From Heliocybe sulcata (Eukaryota > Basidiomycota > Agaricomycetes > Gloeophyllales > Gloeophyllaceae): a stretch of DNA of 64,000 nucleotides. The notes under the pieces are model-generated. The model did no database searches. It was given only the letters and a program-made list of their open reading frames with translations, and was not told the origin of the DNA. The translations under genes and the position numbers were made by a program. Below are positions 24,799 to 35,018 of the stretch, piece after piece. The stretch lies in assembly GCA_004369045.1 (NCBI GenBank), contig ML213509.1, positions 688,858 through 752,857 of the forward strand. The letters run 5' to 3'. Within the stretch, counting starts at the first letter, position 1. The number at the start of each line of letters is the position of its first letter.

Positions 24799-26594
24799 AT
24801 GTCCGAGTCGCCCTCTCTGTCGCTCCTGCCCCCTTTGCCCCCCTCCTCGCGGGCCTCCCCACAGCCGCCGACACCCTCGAGGGAACTCGACAGCGTCCCC
24901 ACAAGCCCCATCGGTTACCCGACTCGCACAGTCGCCATCATCAAGAACCATGCCCTCGAGCATCGGCTGGAGATCGAGCCCCGCATACTCGAAGCCAGCT
25001 TCGAGGTCAGTGCGGCCCGTCAATTACAATAAATAGACTCTAACTCACATGTCATGTGGATCCCAACACGCAGATTGTGAAAGAACGGCAGATGGAATTC
25101 GATATGGAGACGGACCCAGAGGCGCTCTATGAGCTATTCGGCGACGACGCCAGATCATTCGCAGAGTCTGTCCATCTTCAATTCTGCACGCCAATCTACC
25201 CTTAATAATCTCACCGTTCCTGAAATCCGCAGAGGCCCTGTATGGGTATACGTCCTCGAGCGCCGCCGTGCAGTCGAAGTATGGAAAACGCTTATGGGCC
25301 CCGCAGACCCAGCGGAAGCCCGCCAGACCGCCCCCAACTCCCTGCGCGCTCTCTACGGCCTCTCCTCCGCGCAAAACGCCTTCATGGGCTCCCCGGACGT
25401 CGAAACCGCCGAAATCCAAATCGCCTCCCTCTTCGTCTCCTCGCCGCCCTTCCCGCTCTCCGACCTCCCCAGCGACGACCTCTCCCCCACCTCCCAACAC
25501 GCCTCCGGCTCCATCCGCTCCATGTCCTCCTCCGTCCTCTCCGCCCTCCGCAAGTCCGCCTCGGACACCGCCAGCCCCGGCAAGAACGGCGCCTTCAAAG
25601 CGCGCGCCGTCCCCTCCACCGTCCTGGTCCCCTCCATCCAGCCCCGCCAGAGCCGCGCCGCCCTCCTGCGCGCAGGCGTGCAGGTCGACAAGGTCCAAGT
25701 CGGCAAGCGCGCCCCGCTGACCAAGGAGCAGCTCGCCAAGACCTTCGCCGACGTCCCGGGGCACAAGTTCCGCTCGGGCTCCATCACCGTCGCCTCCACC
25801 GCGCCCCCGGCCATCGCCCCGCGCATGACGCGCGCCGCCTCGCTCCGGATAGGCAAGGGCGACGCCGCGGCGCTCGCTGCTGCTATCTCCGCGCAGCCCA
25901 TGAAAACGCGGTCAGTGTCGAGCGACGAGATGGGCAAGAGCGCGAGGAGCAATGGGACTAGCAATGGGAGTGGGAGCGGGGAGCCGAAGAAGGACGCGTT
26001 CGAGGGCGTGCCAGGGCACAAGCGCAGGGAGAGTATGCCTGTTTCGAGTACCAAGGCGCCGACAGTCGCACCCAGGATGAACAGGAGCGCTCAGCTGCGC
26101 GCCATGAAGGACGCAGCACCTCCTTCCTCCTTCAACCGTAAGTCGTCGTCCACTTCACCTGACTTGTCCTAACGCCATCCATCGTGACAGTCCGCAGCTC
26201 ACTAGACCAGCGCTCCCCACCCTCCCGTACCCCCTCCAGGCAATCCCTATCCGGCGGTCGCCCGCCTCCCTCCGCCTCCATCACCCGATCCCCGTCCTCC
26301 TCCTCCGCCCCCCGCCCAAGTCTCTCCCGCACCCCCTCCCGCGACGCCGCCCCGCGCCCGAGCCTCTCGCGCACAACATCCCGCGACGCCTCCGCCAGCC
26401 GCCCCAGCCTCTCACGCGACAACTCGGAAGACACCCCAGCAGAAGAGAAGCCCAAACCGCAGCCGCGCCCGCCCGTGCTCGCGCCGCGGACCAACAAGAG
26501 CGCGCTGCTGCGCGCGGCGAAGATGGCGGCCAACTCGGCGCCCGTCAAGGCCGTCACTGGCAAGACAAAGTCGGCGAAGCCCGTCGCTGCGTGA
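24799..26594 (+). CDS. NDK-like pseudoenzyme with repeat-bearing disordered tail
   Basis: The N-terminal 200 residues follow the nucleoside diphosphate kinase fold: TVAIIKNHALEHR (normally IIKPDA), then EIVKERQMEFD, then GPVWVYVLERRRAVEVWKTL, then NAFMGSPDVETAEIQIASLF. In active enzymes the last stretch reads NxxHGSDS; here the phosphate-accepting histidine is a methionine (ATG 25384-25386), so phosphotransfer is not expected. The tail of about 350 residues is rich in S, P, R and A and holds about four copies of an (A)PRxNRSAxLRAxK-type motif, two of them led by VPGHKxR. Exons: 24799-25005, 25074-25165, 25233 to about 26137, and a last one beginning with L-RSSLDQRS and ending at 26594. A regulatory or scaffold role is inferred. 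Very high GC with strong C/G third positions is seen in the tail. Confidence 0.85.
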
Positions 26595-27135
26595 ACGCGT
26601 GCATACATGGACAACACCGCTTTGCTGACATGATGACTTTTACCTTGCTGACGACGCTATACCACATTCTAGGCATGTGCGATGAGGTGTTCGCTATTAA
26701 TATCGAACATTGACATGCTTGTATGCTTTATCTGTGTATGTGACTGGTGCTTGCGTTCGTCTCATGCGTATATAACCTCCAGAACATTCTTCCTAGAGTT
26801 TTCAGGACAAAATGTTATTCACCTATGCTGGTTTTTCTTGCTTTTCGGGTTTTGGCCTGTATTTATCTTCTTCGTCACCTTGGTTGCGCTTATGATATGC
26901 TCGTTGTTAGCTGTTGTACTGATCACGAAATGAAACCGTGCCTGTTTGTTTTGACGCGTCTACTGGAGTGGCATAAGATGGGCTGCCAGGTGAAGGTGGG
27001 ATGTGGATGGCGCGGGTACACGCGGAGCTTTTGGAATGGGGTACAGCATCCAGATGCAAGCAAGGATATGGCTACAGTACAACGCGAACGGAAAGCTCGA
27101 TGTCTATATTCTAATCTTCGCCAAATAGGCGTTTC
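26595..27135. other. Spacer between convergent genes
   Basis: About 540 bases between the stops of the NDK-like gene and the Derlin gene. T-rich and probably mostly 3' UTR; no gene seen. Confidence 0.45.
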
Positions 27136-28021
27136 CTACGCAAACCATGTCAACATTATGTCACACGCGATCGAAATGCACGCAGGTACGCACACTCTTT
27201 GTGGTGGCTCGCTGAGGACAGTCGACCCACCGATCATCTCCCGCGTCCACACGTCCCGCACGAACCATCCAACATGCCCTACCGCGCAGCCCACGAGGTC
27301 GCCCGCTGCCGCACGCCATGTTCCATTCAACAGCCACGAGAAGCCGACGAGTGCGAGGGGGAGGTAGGGCGCGGTGATGGTGATGAGGCCGAAGAGGGAG
27401 ATGGGGGTGGAGGGGTGCCGGCGCGACCAGAGGTAGATGGGGACGAAGGCGAGCGGGGAGGAGAGGAAAGGGAGGTTGAAAAGTGGGGATAGGGCCTGAA
27501 ATGGTGATAGGTAAAGAGTATGGAAGGAGGGAGGGTGCTTACGAGGAGCATTAGGGAAGAGAGGAAGAGGAGCCAGAAGTAGTCTGCTTTGCGGTTTGCG
27601 AAGGAGGACTCTTCTAGCATGCGGCTGTACCGCATGCTGGTATATCTTAGCACCTGTATTATTACTGATAGAGGGAGGAACGTACAAGAAGAACATATGG
27701 AAGATAAAGTCGAGCGACAGTGTCCCGAAGTAAAAGAACGTGGTCAGCGCTCTCCAAGGCTGGAAATTGGACTGAGTCAGATATGACTTCCCGACAGACA
27801 TGACTGCACTCTACCTGCACATTCACAAACGCAGACTTGAAGCTAAAGTATAGCTGCAACGGAGTGACTAGCTGGCATTGCTACAAAGGGCGTATTATGA
27901 CACTTCCCTTTCGACGCAAAGGGAGACTTACGACGGCCAAGCTAGTCAAGCAGGAGAGTATCAGCCAGCCTCTTGTTATTGGGGGTATCTGAGTTATCCA
28001 GGCTTCAATTCCGACGGGCAT
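27136..28021 (-). CDS. DER1: Derlin (Der1-like ERAD protein)
   Basis: Derlins are rhomboid pseudoproteases of the ER membrane that help extract misfolded proteins for degradation with the HRD1 ligase and Cdc48/p97. The start at 28021 gives MPVGIEAWITQIPPITRGWL, the usual N-terminus. Later exons encode LQLYFSFKSAFVNVQ, then FQPWRALTTFFYFGTLSLDF with the WR motif of the first loop, the segment RYSRMLEESSFANRKADYFW, and NLPFLSSPLAFVPIYLWSRR. Several hydrophobic helices follow, then a C-terminal tail ending at 27136. As in all Derlins the rhomboid catalytic serine and histidine are absent. The tail after helix six carries no obvious SHP box. Four or five exons with introns of about 50-60 bases. 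Confidence 0.93.
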
Positions 28022-28680
28022 GGCGCGAGCGTGGTTGGCAGAAAGGCAGGGCACGGTGGCGCGCGACGGCAAGACGTGTCTGATCGAGTTATGTAAACCT
28101 GATTACTCTATGGGCGCTTCCCTTGCGCACTCTCTTGACTCTACTTGTCATCGTCGTCATTATATATGTGTCGCGTCCACACCCGTCCCATTCCATGTGC
28201 TTTGGAGGGTAGAAATTGCAGACACATTCCGAGAACTGGCTGCGCTGCATCTGCCATACGTTACCAAAATGGAAGGGCCTTAGCCATATACGGAGCTTCC
28301 CTCAACTGGACGCACCATGTCAAGCTCAAGCTTTTATCACTTATACTCTTCTTGCATTGAAGTAATGCCATTCTACGCATACTGTAGCTACACGGTACAG
28401 TCCCCTCTCCTAGTGCTGCAATCCTCGTTCCTAACTAGTAACTGCTGGACGTCGTCGTCGACACTGTCAGACTTCGCCGAGCTGCACCGTAAACTGGCCA
28501 CTAAGGGCCATACAATGGAAGGAAACTAATACGCAGCCTGTGCTATTATTTTGTAACCCGTCTCCTGGACGTCCTGCGCGAGAATCCTGGGGCTGTAGCA
28601 TCGTTGTGTTGTTCACCTGCAACCGCGTAGTTGATGACCGATTTCGTATGGGAATTGCGATCAGAGTTTCATGAGATGGG
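28022..28680. other. Promoter side of the Derlin gene, no other gene seen
   Basis: About 650 bases between the Derlin start and the weakly conserved inner end of the right repeat arm. Only short frames; nothing recognisable. Confidence 0.4.
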
Positions 28681-29469
28681 AGACTTCCGGGCGAGAGGCA
28701 GGCCAGAGAGGGTGACAAGCAACCAGTGATTATCTTGAACCAACGACCCCGCGTGTCACAAGTAGATGCCCTGTCAAAGCGGCTGGCTGTCTGACCATAA
28801 TTATGAGATCGACTGGGAGGAATGACCAGTAATCGGGAGAGAACTTACAGAATGGTGAGGCCTTTCCAACCTCAGACGATCAGCGTCGTACGAAGGACCG
28901 TCCAGACGGTGATCAGACCAGCCCAACCACTCCAATATAATGAAGCGATCGGCCAGCGGCGGTGTCCAGCACGAGGGGTATGAAGGTCCTGCCTTGAGAG
29001 AACGACCAGCGTTGGAAATCGTGACACGCTGTCAAAGCGGCTGTGCAATGAAACTTATGAGACGGCTGAGATATCGAGCAGTGACAAATAGAGAACTTAC
29101 AAAATAATCAGTTCCAGCCTGCATCCGACGCCCAGCGTCGTACGATGAACTGTCCAGACAGTGTTTAATCCAGGGCATCCAGGCCAATGTAAATCGTCCG
29201 GCGATGCGTGACTAGCACAATGAAGATCAAGGCCCGCTTGGAGGAGATGGCCGGCATCGAGGGGTATTGTTGGAGAGGGTATAAGCCGAAGCAGGATAGA
29301 AAAGATAAAGAAGAGAGAAGACAGAGGAAAGACAGAGACCCAAAGAGCCAAAGAGCAGAGAGCAAAGAAGGAGAGCAAAGACCCAAAAGACAGATAGCAA
29401 ATAGCGAGAGCAAAGAGCACGGTGCAGTAGAGGATAGTGGGGAGCGCCGATGGCTGTCGGAACGGCGCG

Positions 29470-30500
29470 GGGAGGGTGAAAACGAGCGGATCGGCATTTA
29501 TTAGAGCCGCTGCTACAGCGACTGAAGGAGTGGACACCGTATGCAGCTGCGTCGGTTTGGACGAGCGCATTCGATAAGGCGAGGCCTGCGGTGCATGAAG
29601 CGAGCAGCTGCCTTCTTGCAGAGGAGTCAAGAAAAATTGAAAATTTTAAAGGAGTGTGTGCGTCCGAAGGGGCTTAAAAGAGTGGATCGGCGTTATTTGA
29701 GGTCGACACCGCAGCGACCAAAAGAGTGTGATGCAAAGAACGGCGACGGGCTTCGTTGACGTAGACGAAGGCGGTCGAGCAGTGAGAACTTTGCGTGGAG
29801 ACGAGAGATCTTGCAGAGAAGTCAAGAAAAATTGGAGACTTCAAAGGAGTGTGTGCGTCCGAAGGGGCTTAAAAGAGTGGATCGGCGTTACGTTAGGTCG
29901 ACGCCGCAGCGACCAAAAGAGTGTGATGCAAAGAACGGCGACGGGCTTCGTGGACGTGGACGAAGGCGGTCGAGCTAATTGAGAACTTTGCATTGAAGCG
30001 AGATACGAGGTCATACCAAGCGTATGGGCCCACGTGTTTGAAACGAGCGGAACGGCATGGTTGAGGTCGCTGCCGCGTCGACCTAAAGAGCGTGCTGGAA
30101 CAAGAGGCTACCGGGCTTCGAGGGCTTGAACGAAGGCGCCGGTGAACAAGGGGCCCGTTCCGGAAGAGGGAAGGTCGAAAGGGGAGCCGGTGCAAACGAG
30201 CGTAAGCGTCCACCAATACGGTGGATCTCGATAAAAGAGCGGACGGGCATGCTAAGGTCGATGCCACGGCGACCAAACGAGTGTTGGTAAGGAGCGGACA
30301 CTGCTACTTCGTGGACCTTGGCGAAGGCAGTCGGAGACGATGAGGTCGGGTGGTACCAGGTCAAAAGAGTGTCGGCATAAAAGAGCGTGAGCGTCCGGAG
30401 CAGTCAAAAGAGTGGATCGGCTTGGTTTAGAGTCGATGCCGCGTCGACCAAAGGAGTGACAATAAGGAATGGTCACCGCATGTATCTTCGGGACGTAGCG
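29470..30500 (-). repeat. Array of six degenerate repeats in the right arm
   Basis: Mirror of the left array. Cores containing the GGTCG/CGACC stem and GGATCGGC (reverse of GCCGATCC) occur near 29,490, 29,683, 29,877, 30,048, 30,239 and 30,414, again 170-195 bases apart. Copy number and spacing match the left arm. Confidence 0.8.
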
Positions 30501-31154
30501 AAGGCATTCGGTAAGAGCAGAGGTCGCGGACAAGGCGAGTTGAATGTCGAGGAATCCCAGCTGTTCCAAGTTGCCAGAAGACTAGGATTCCGACCTCCGA
30601 GGAACCGCCCGGCAGGCTTCCATCGAAGGGGTGTTCCAGCGCAAGTGCCGCTGGAGACGCATCCCATCACGGGGTCTCACGGATGGATGAAAACGAGGCC
30701 TAAAACACCCGCCTACAGCCATGGAAACGAATTGAGGAGTCGTCCAACCCAGCCACAAGCCAAAACTCACCTATCCATCCGCGAAGAGATCCGGCAAGGT
30801 ACGCGTCTTCTTTTCTTTCCCTCAACACTGGACTGACTGTGAGTATCGTATACCAGAACTAAAGCGCAAGGGAGCGACTCACCAGAATCGAACCTCTAAT
30901 ATAGTAATTATACGATAAGCAATGCTGGACATGCGATCAGCAAAAGCCACGAAGGTCATCGACGAAAGACGCACCACAATAGAAATTAGACGTATCACGA
31001 ACACTATTCCAAGAAATCTTTTTTTTGGGGGGGTTTTATCTTTTTAGCTTTTTTTTTGGATGCTTTTGACTTTTTTTCTTTTTTTTTTCTCTTTTTCTTT
31101 TTTTTCTGATAAAATAGACCGAGACCAATAAATAGATGAATAGGGCGCGGAGGG

Positions 31155-34100
31155 TCAGACGCGACGCGTCGACCGCCCAGCCATGACGACATCCAGTGTA
31201 GGAGGGTCGCGCATGCTCGTGACGTCCAGGCCTGTGCAGGGATCCAGACGAGCCAGAAGGCTGCGAGAACTGTGGTCGTCCAGCGGAGAGCAGTAGTTGG
31301 CATCCGTTGCCAGACCCATCGGCACCGTCGACAGCGAATCTTCTTGATCGTCAATGCAAGCCGCGGATGTCGAATAGACTACTCGGCCACCCAGCAAGAA
31401 CGAGGGTGTGATCGACAGCGCAATAGACTGCTTGGCCTGCCTGACCGTGACCGGAGAGATATCGCCATCGTCCTCCTCCTGAGAGGTAGCGCCCAGAGAC
31501 GACATGGGTGTCAGAAACCTTGGATCCAGGGGCCGGGCGGTAACGTCTTCGTTTGGTCCCGAAGCGATATCCCAGTCCGACAGCTTGAAGGACGGAAGGC
31601 TCGGCAACGCTTGTCGCACCACGTCGGCGATCGGAGGCAGGTTCAGCTGAGGCGGAGGCAGACCCAGTGCATCTAGAGCGTTCGACCAAGCAGCAGCAGG
31701 TTCAAGCGCCATGGGACTGGAAACGAGCTCCTCGGCGTCAAGAGATGTGTCGCAAAGCGGTCCAAGAGCCAGGATCTCGGTTCCTCGATCCGCAGGGCAA
31801 CGCACGTCACACGGCTTCGGAGTGGCAGAAGCACTTAAGCTGTTCGCAGGAGACTTCACCGACGTAGGGGCGAGAAGGACCTTGTGCGTTATATCGCAGA
31901 GGGGGGGCCGAGCTGGGCGGGAGAGAGCATCGCACCCCTTCGTCGTCGGACCGTGGAAGAAAACGTTGTCCACAACGGCTTCAGGTTTCTGACCAGTACC
32001 AGTAGACATAGCCGGCTCCTTCCCCTTGATGTTCCGCACACGCCCGTAGTCGTTCTCCTTGCCAGATAAGCTCGACGGCTGCCACTTGCCACTCGGAAGA
32101 GCGATTGAGGACTCCTCCGTTACGTTGCGCAGCGGACGACGAGCAGGGCGCCGACGTCCTGCATAGACCTTGGCTGGTTTCCCCAGTTTATCCCGAATTA
32201 CGTCGTAGGAAAGAGCGTCCCTCTCGGTCGCCTGGGTGGGCGAAAGTACCTTATCCACTTCAACACTTAACGGATGCTCGTCGCTGTCGGCGTCCGCCAA
32301 CTAGTACGAACATGTCAGAATTGTTTCGCATCAAAAGGCATGAAGCACTCGTACCGTCACGACAAGATCCGGCACCTCAATCACGGGGCTTAGAGCACCT
32401 TCTTCCCCGGCTTTCTTTCTCGTCCCGGACGACCTCTGTCCTTTCTGGACGTCATCCGCCTCTTGCTTAGCATCTTCCACGCCATCGTCCCACTCGACGC
32501 TCGGACTCCAGCCTTCATTACCTTCGTCCTGAAGTGGAATCCAGGCACGGTCTCCCGGATTGTCCGGATCCCCGTTGCCCTTGTCAGCCGGAAGGATCTT
32601 GTGCGTTATGTCACGGAGGGGGCGTCGCGCGTGGCAAGAAAAAGCATCGTACCCCTTTGTCTTTGGACCGTCGTAGAAAAGGTCGTCCACAATGGCTTCG
32701 GGTTGCTGACCAGCACCAGTAGACATAAGCAGCTTCTTTCCCTTGACGTTCCGCACTCGCCCGTAGTCGTTCTCCTTGCCAGATAAGCTCGACGGCTGAC
32801 ACTTGCCACTCGGAAGAGCAATTGAGGACTCCTCCGTTATGCTGCGCAGCGGGCGACGAGCAGGGCGCCGACGTCCTGCATAGACCTTGGCTGGTCTCCC
32901 CAGTTTATCCAGGATGACGTCGTAGGAAAGAGCGTCGTCCTCGGCCGCCTGAGTCCCGGGGAATAACACATCGTCGACGACGTCTTCGTGTATCTTTCCA
33001 GCGTGAGTAGACTTCACCTGCTTCTTCCCATCGACGCCCCTGGCACGCGCACAGTCGTTCTCCTTACCGAAGACGTTGGACGGCGGGCAGTCCGCACTCA
33101 GAGGCACAGGCAGGAACATGTCCGTTATGTCACGGAGGGGGACACGAGAGCGTGCACGTCCTTCAAAGGGGCGATTCCGTGCGCCGGGGCCGTCGTTCTC
33201 CTTGTCGAAGAAGCTGGATGGCGGACACTTTTCGGGAGTAGCCTGGGTCGATCCTTGTTCGAAACGCGGCGGAAGACCATTGGAACAGCTATCCTCCTTG
33301 GAAACATCGAAGGCCTCATCCTCTTCAACACTTAACAGATGCTCGTCGTGGTCGGCGTCAGCCAACTAATTCGTACATGTTAGTGCTCTTTCTCGTCAAA
33401 GCAGAATGAAGCATTCGTACCGTCACGACAAGATCCGGCACCTCAACCACAGTGCTTATAGCACCTTCTTCCTCTGTTGTCCCGGACAAGCTCTGTCCTT
33501 CCTGGACGTCGTCCGCCTCTTGCTTAGGTTCCTCCACGTCATCGTCCCAGTTGATGCGAAACTTGCTCGGACTCCAGTCATCGATGCCTTCTTCCTGAGG
33601 TGGAATCCAGGCGTCTTCCGGATTGTTCAGATCCCAGTAACTTCCCTCGCCAGTGCTCTCCAACACGACCAGTGCATCAAGCGGAGCAACGTCGTTGACA
33701 ATGTTGTCCAGAGAGAGGTCGAGTTCTTCGGAGCAACGCGGCGATTCTAGAACTGCGGGAGTGACAGAGGCAGAACTAAGCTGAGAAGAGCAGAGATCTT
33801 CATGCAACATGGCCGACAGCCGTTCCATCGCGGTCCAGGGTGCAGGGCAAGGCTGAGCTGTCTCAAGGACCGGCGCATCAGACTCTTCATTGACTAGAGG
33901 CAGAATGCTCGTCGTCGCAGCCAAGACCAGGGAAGCACTTTCCGCAATAGAGCCCTCGAAGGAAATCTGGAAGACATTCTCGTCATGGAACAAGGACGGG
34001 ATCCCGATTGACGAGGAAGACGAGACCAGCGAGACGCTTGCAGAAAGCGAAGACCCATGATCGTGCTCCAGGAATGACGAAGACGCCTTACGAGAGTCCG

Positions 34101-34706
34101 GTTCCGCGTTCTCCAGGGAAGACGTGCTGTCGCCAGGAAGGGAGCAGCTGGCCGACAATGCAGGACTCGACGACGGAGGGTCTTCAACGCTCGGCGGAAG
34201 CTCGGTGCTCGAGGGACTGTCCCATCCTACGGCTGCTTGATCTCGAACGCCGTTATCTTCCTGTTGATTGACCTCTCCCTCAGGAGCCAGGGAAAGCAGG
34301 GAAGTGATAGACGAAGCAGAGACCAGTAATTCTTCCGCGTTGTCCTTGGCGGAAGAACGTAGCACCAGGCGCCCAGGAGAGAAGACCTGAGAGGAGTCAG
34401 ACAAACATACATCAGTAGAATAAAATACTAACTGACCTTGGCAACATCAACGGAGGTCAGAACATGCCCACTGGCTCCAGGTTCGCAAGCCAATTGCTTG
34501 TCCCGATCCTTGAACCCAAAGCATGGCCTCTTCAAGGCCAAGGCAGGAAGCACCTTACGCCCCTTCGCGTCATACCGAGGACCAGGGAGATGACGCAGAA
34601 GAGGCCGTCGACCAGGGGAGGCAGACCAAGGCGGCGGACCAGAGGAGTAGGGCAGAGCCCGAAGAGCAGATAACATAGAGTTAATTCTTAGTATTTGGGC
34701 GTTCAT
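31155..34706 (-). CDS. Tandem D-box/KEN-box protein, right copy
   Basis: Inverted paralogue of the gene at 13855-17403. Exons 34706-34437, 34386-33421, 33365-32355 and 32300-31155 join in frame to 1,130 codons, one more than the left copy. It keeps four KEN boxes and five RxPLxx(I/V)T motifs; one D-box-like motif reads RRPLRNVT instead of RRPLRDIS. The reading frame is open throughout with the same splice sites, so both copies look functional. Differences are mostly single amino-acid changes concentrated in exon 4 and the end of exon 3, while the start of exon 3 is identical. Direction is inward, towards the Derlin gene. Function is inferred as for the left copy. Confidence 0.8.
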
Positions 34707-34770
34707 CTTGTTGATTCTTGACGATTCACTTGACGACCGACAAGAGGATCCATCTCCCCAGCGTCAGGAC

Positions 34771-34776
34771 TTTATA
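34771..34776 (-). promoter_or_regulatory. TATA box of the right degron-repeat gene
   Basis: TATAAA on the minus strand, 65-70 bases before the ATG at 34706, the same spacing as in the left arm. Confidence 0.6.
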
Positions 34777-35018
34777 CCCGTCGCCTGCGGCTGGTGTCAT
34801 GGTGGTCTGCATCCCAATGGTGGCTGACCGGGAGGGGAGAAGCTTGGCCTGAATCGAGCAGAGGCAGGGCGCATCAACGCATTCCAGGAATAGCAGGTGA
34901 CGAACTCATAGTGACATTTGTCATCTCCGCGAAGATCCTCTCGTCGTATAACTATCGAAAAACCATAGTTTTCATTATTATAATACACAGACCGCAACAC
35001 TATAAGCCAACATAAATG

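Larger units (their letters stand above)
28680..34850 (-). repeat. Right arm of the large inverted repeat
   Basis: Reverse-complement copy of 13,720-19,850. The outer edge near 34,850 lies about 170 bases from the ALG6 stop codon. Going inward the order is TATA-type promoter, degron-repeat gene, T/C-rich tract (31,015-31,110), conserved block, array of six repeats and palindrome-bearing tail. Here the tail segment is duplicated in tandem (about 29,160-28,930 and 28,930-28,740), whereas the left arm lacks most of the second copy. Identity is highest in the first half of exon 3 and falls towards the inner end. Confidence 0.9.

Noticed and set aside
25045-25764. Long glycine-rich frame on the minus strand
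   Set aside because: It is the antisense of the GC-rich NDK-like gene and has no independent domain or splice support.
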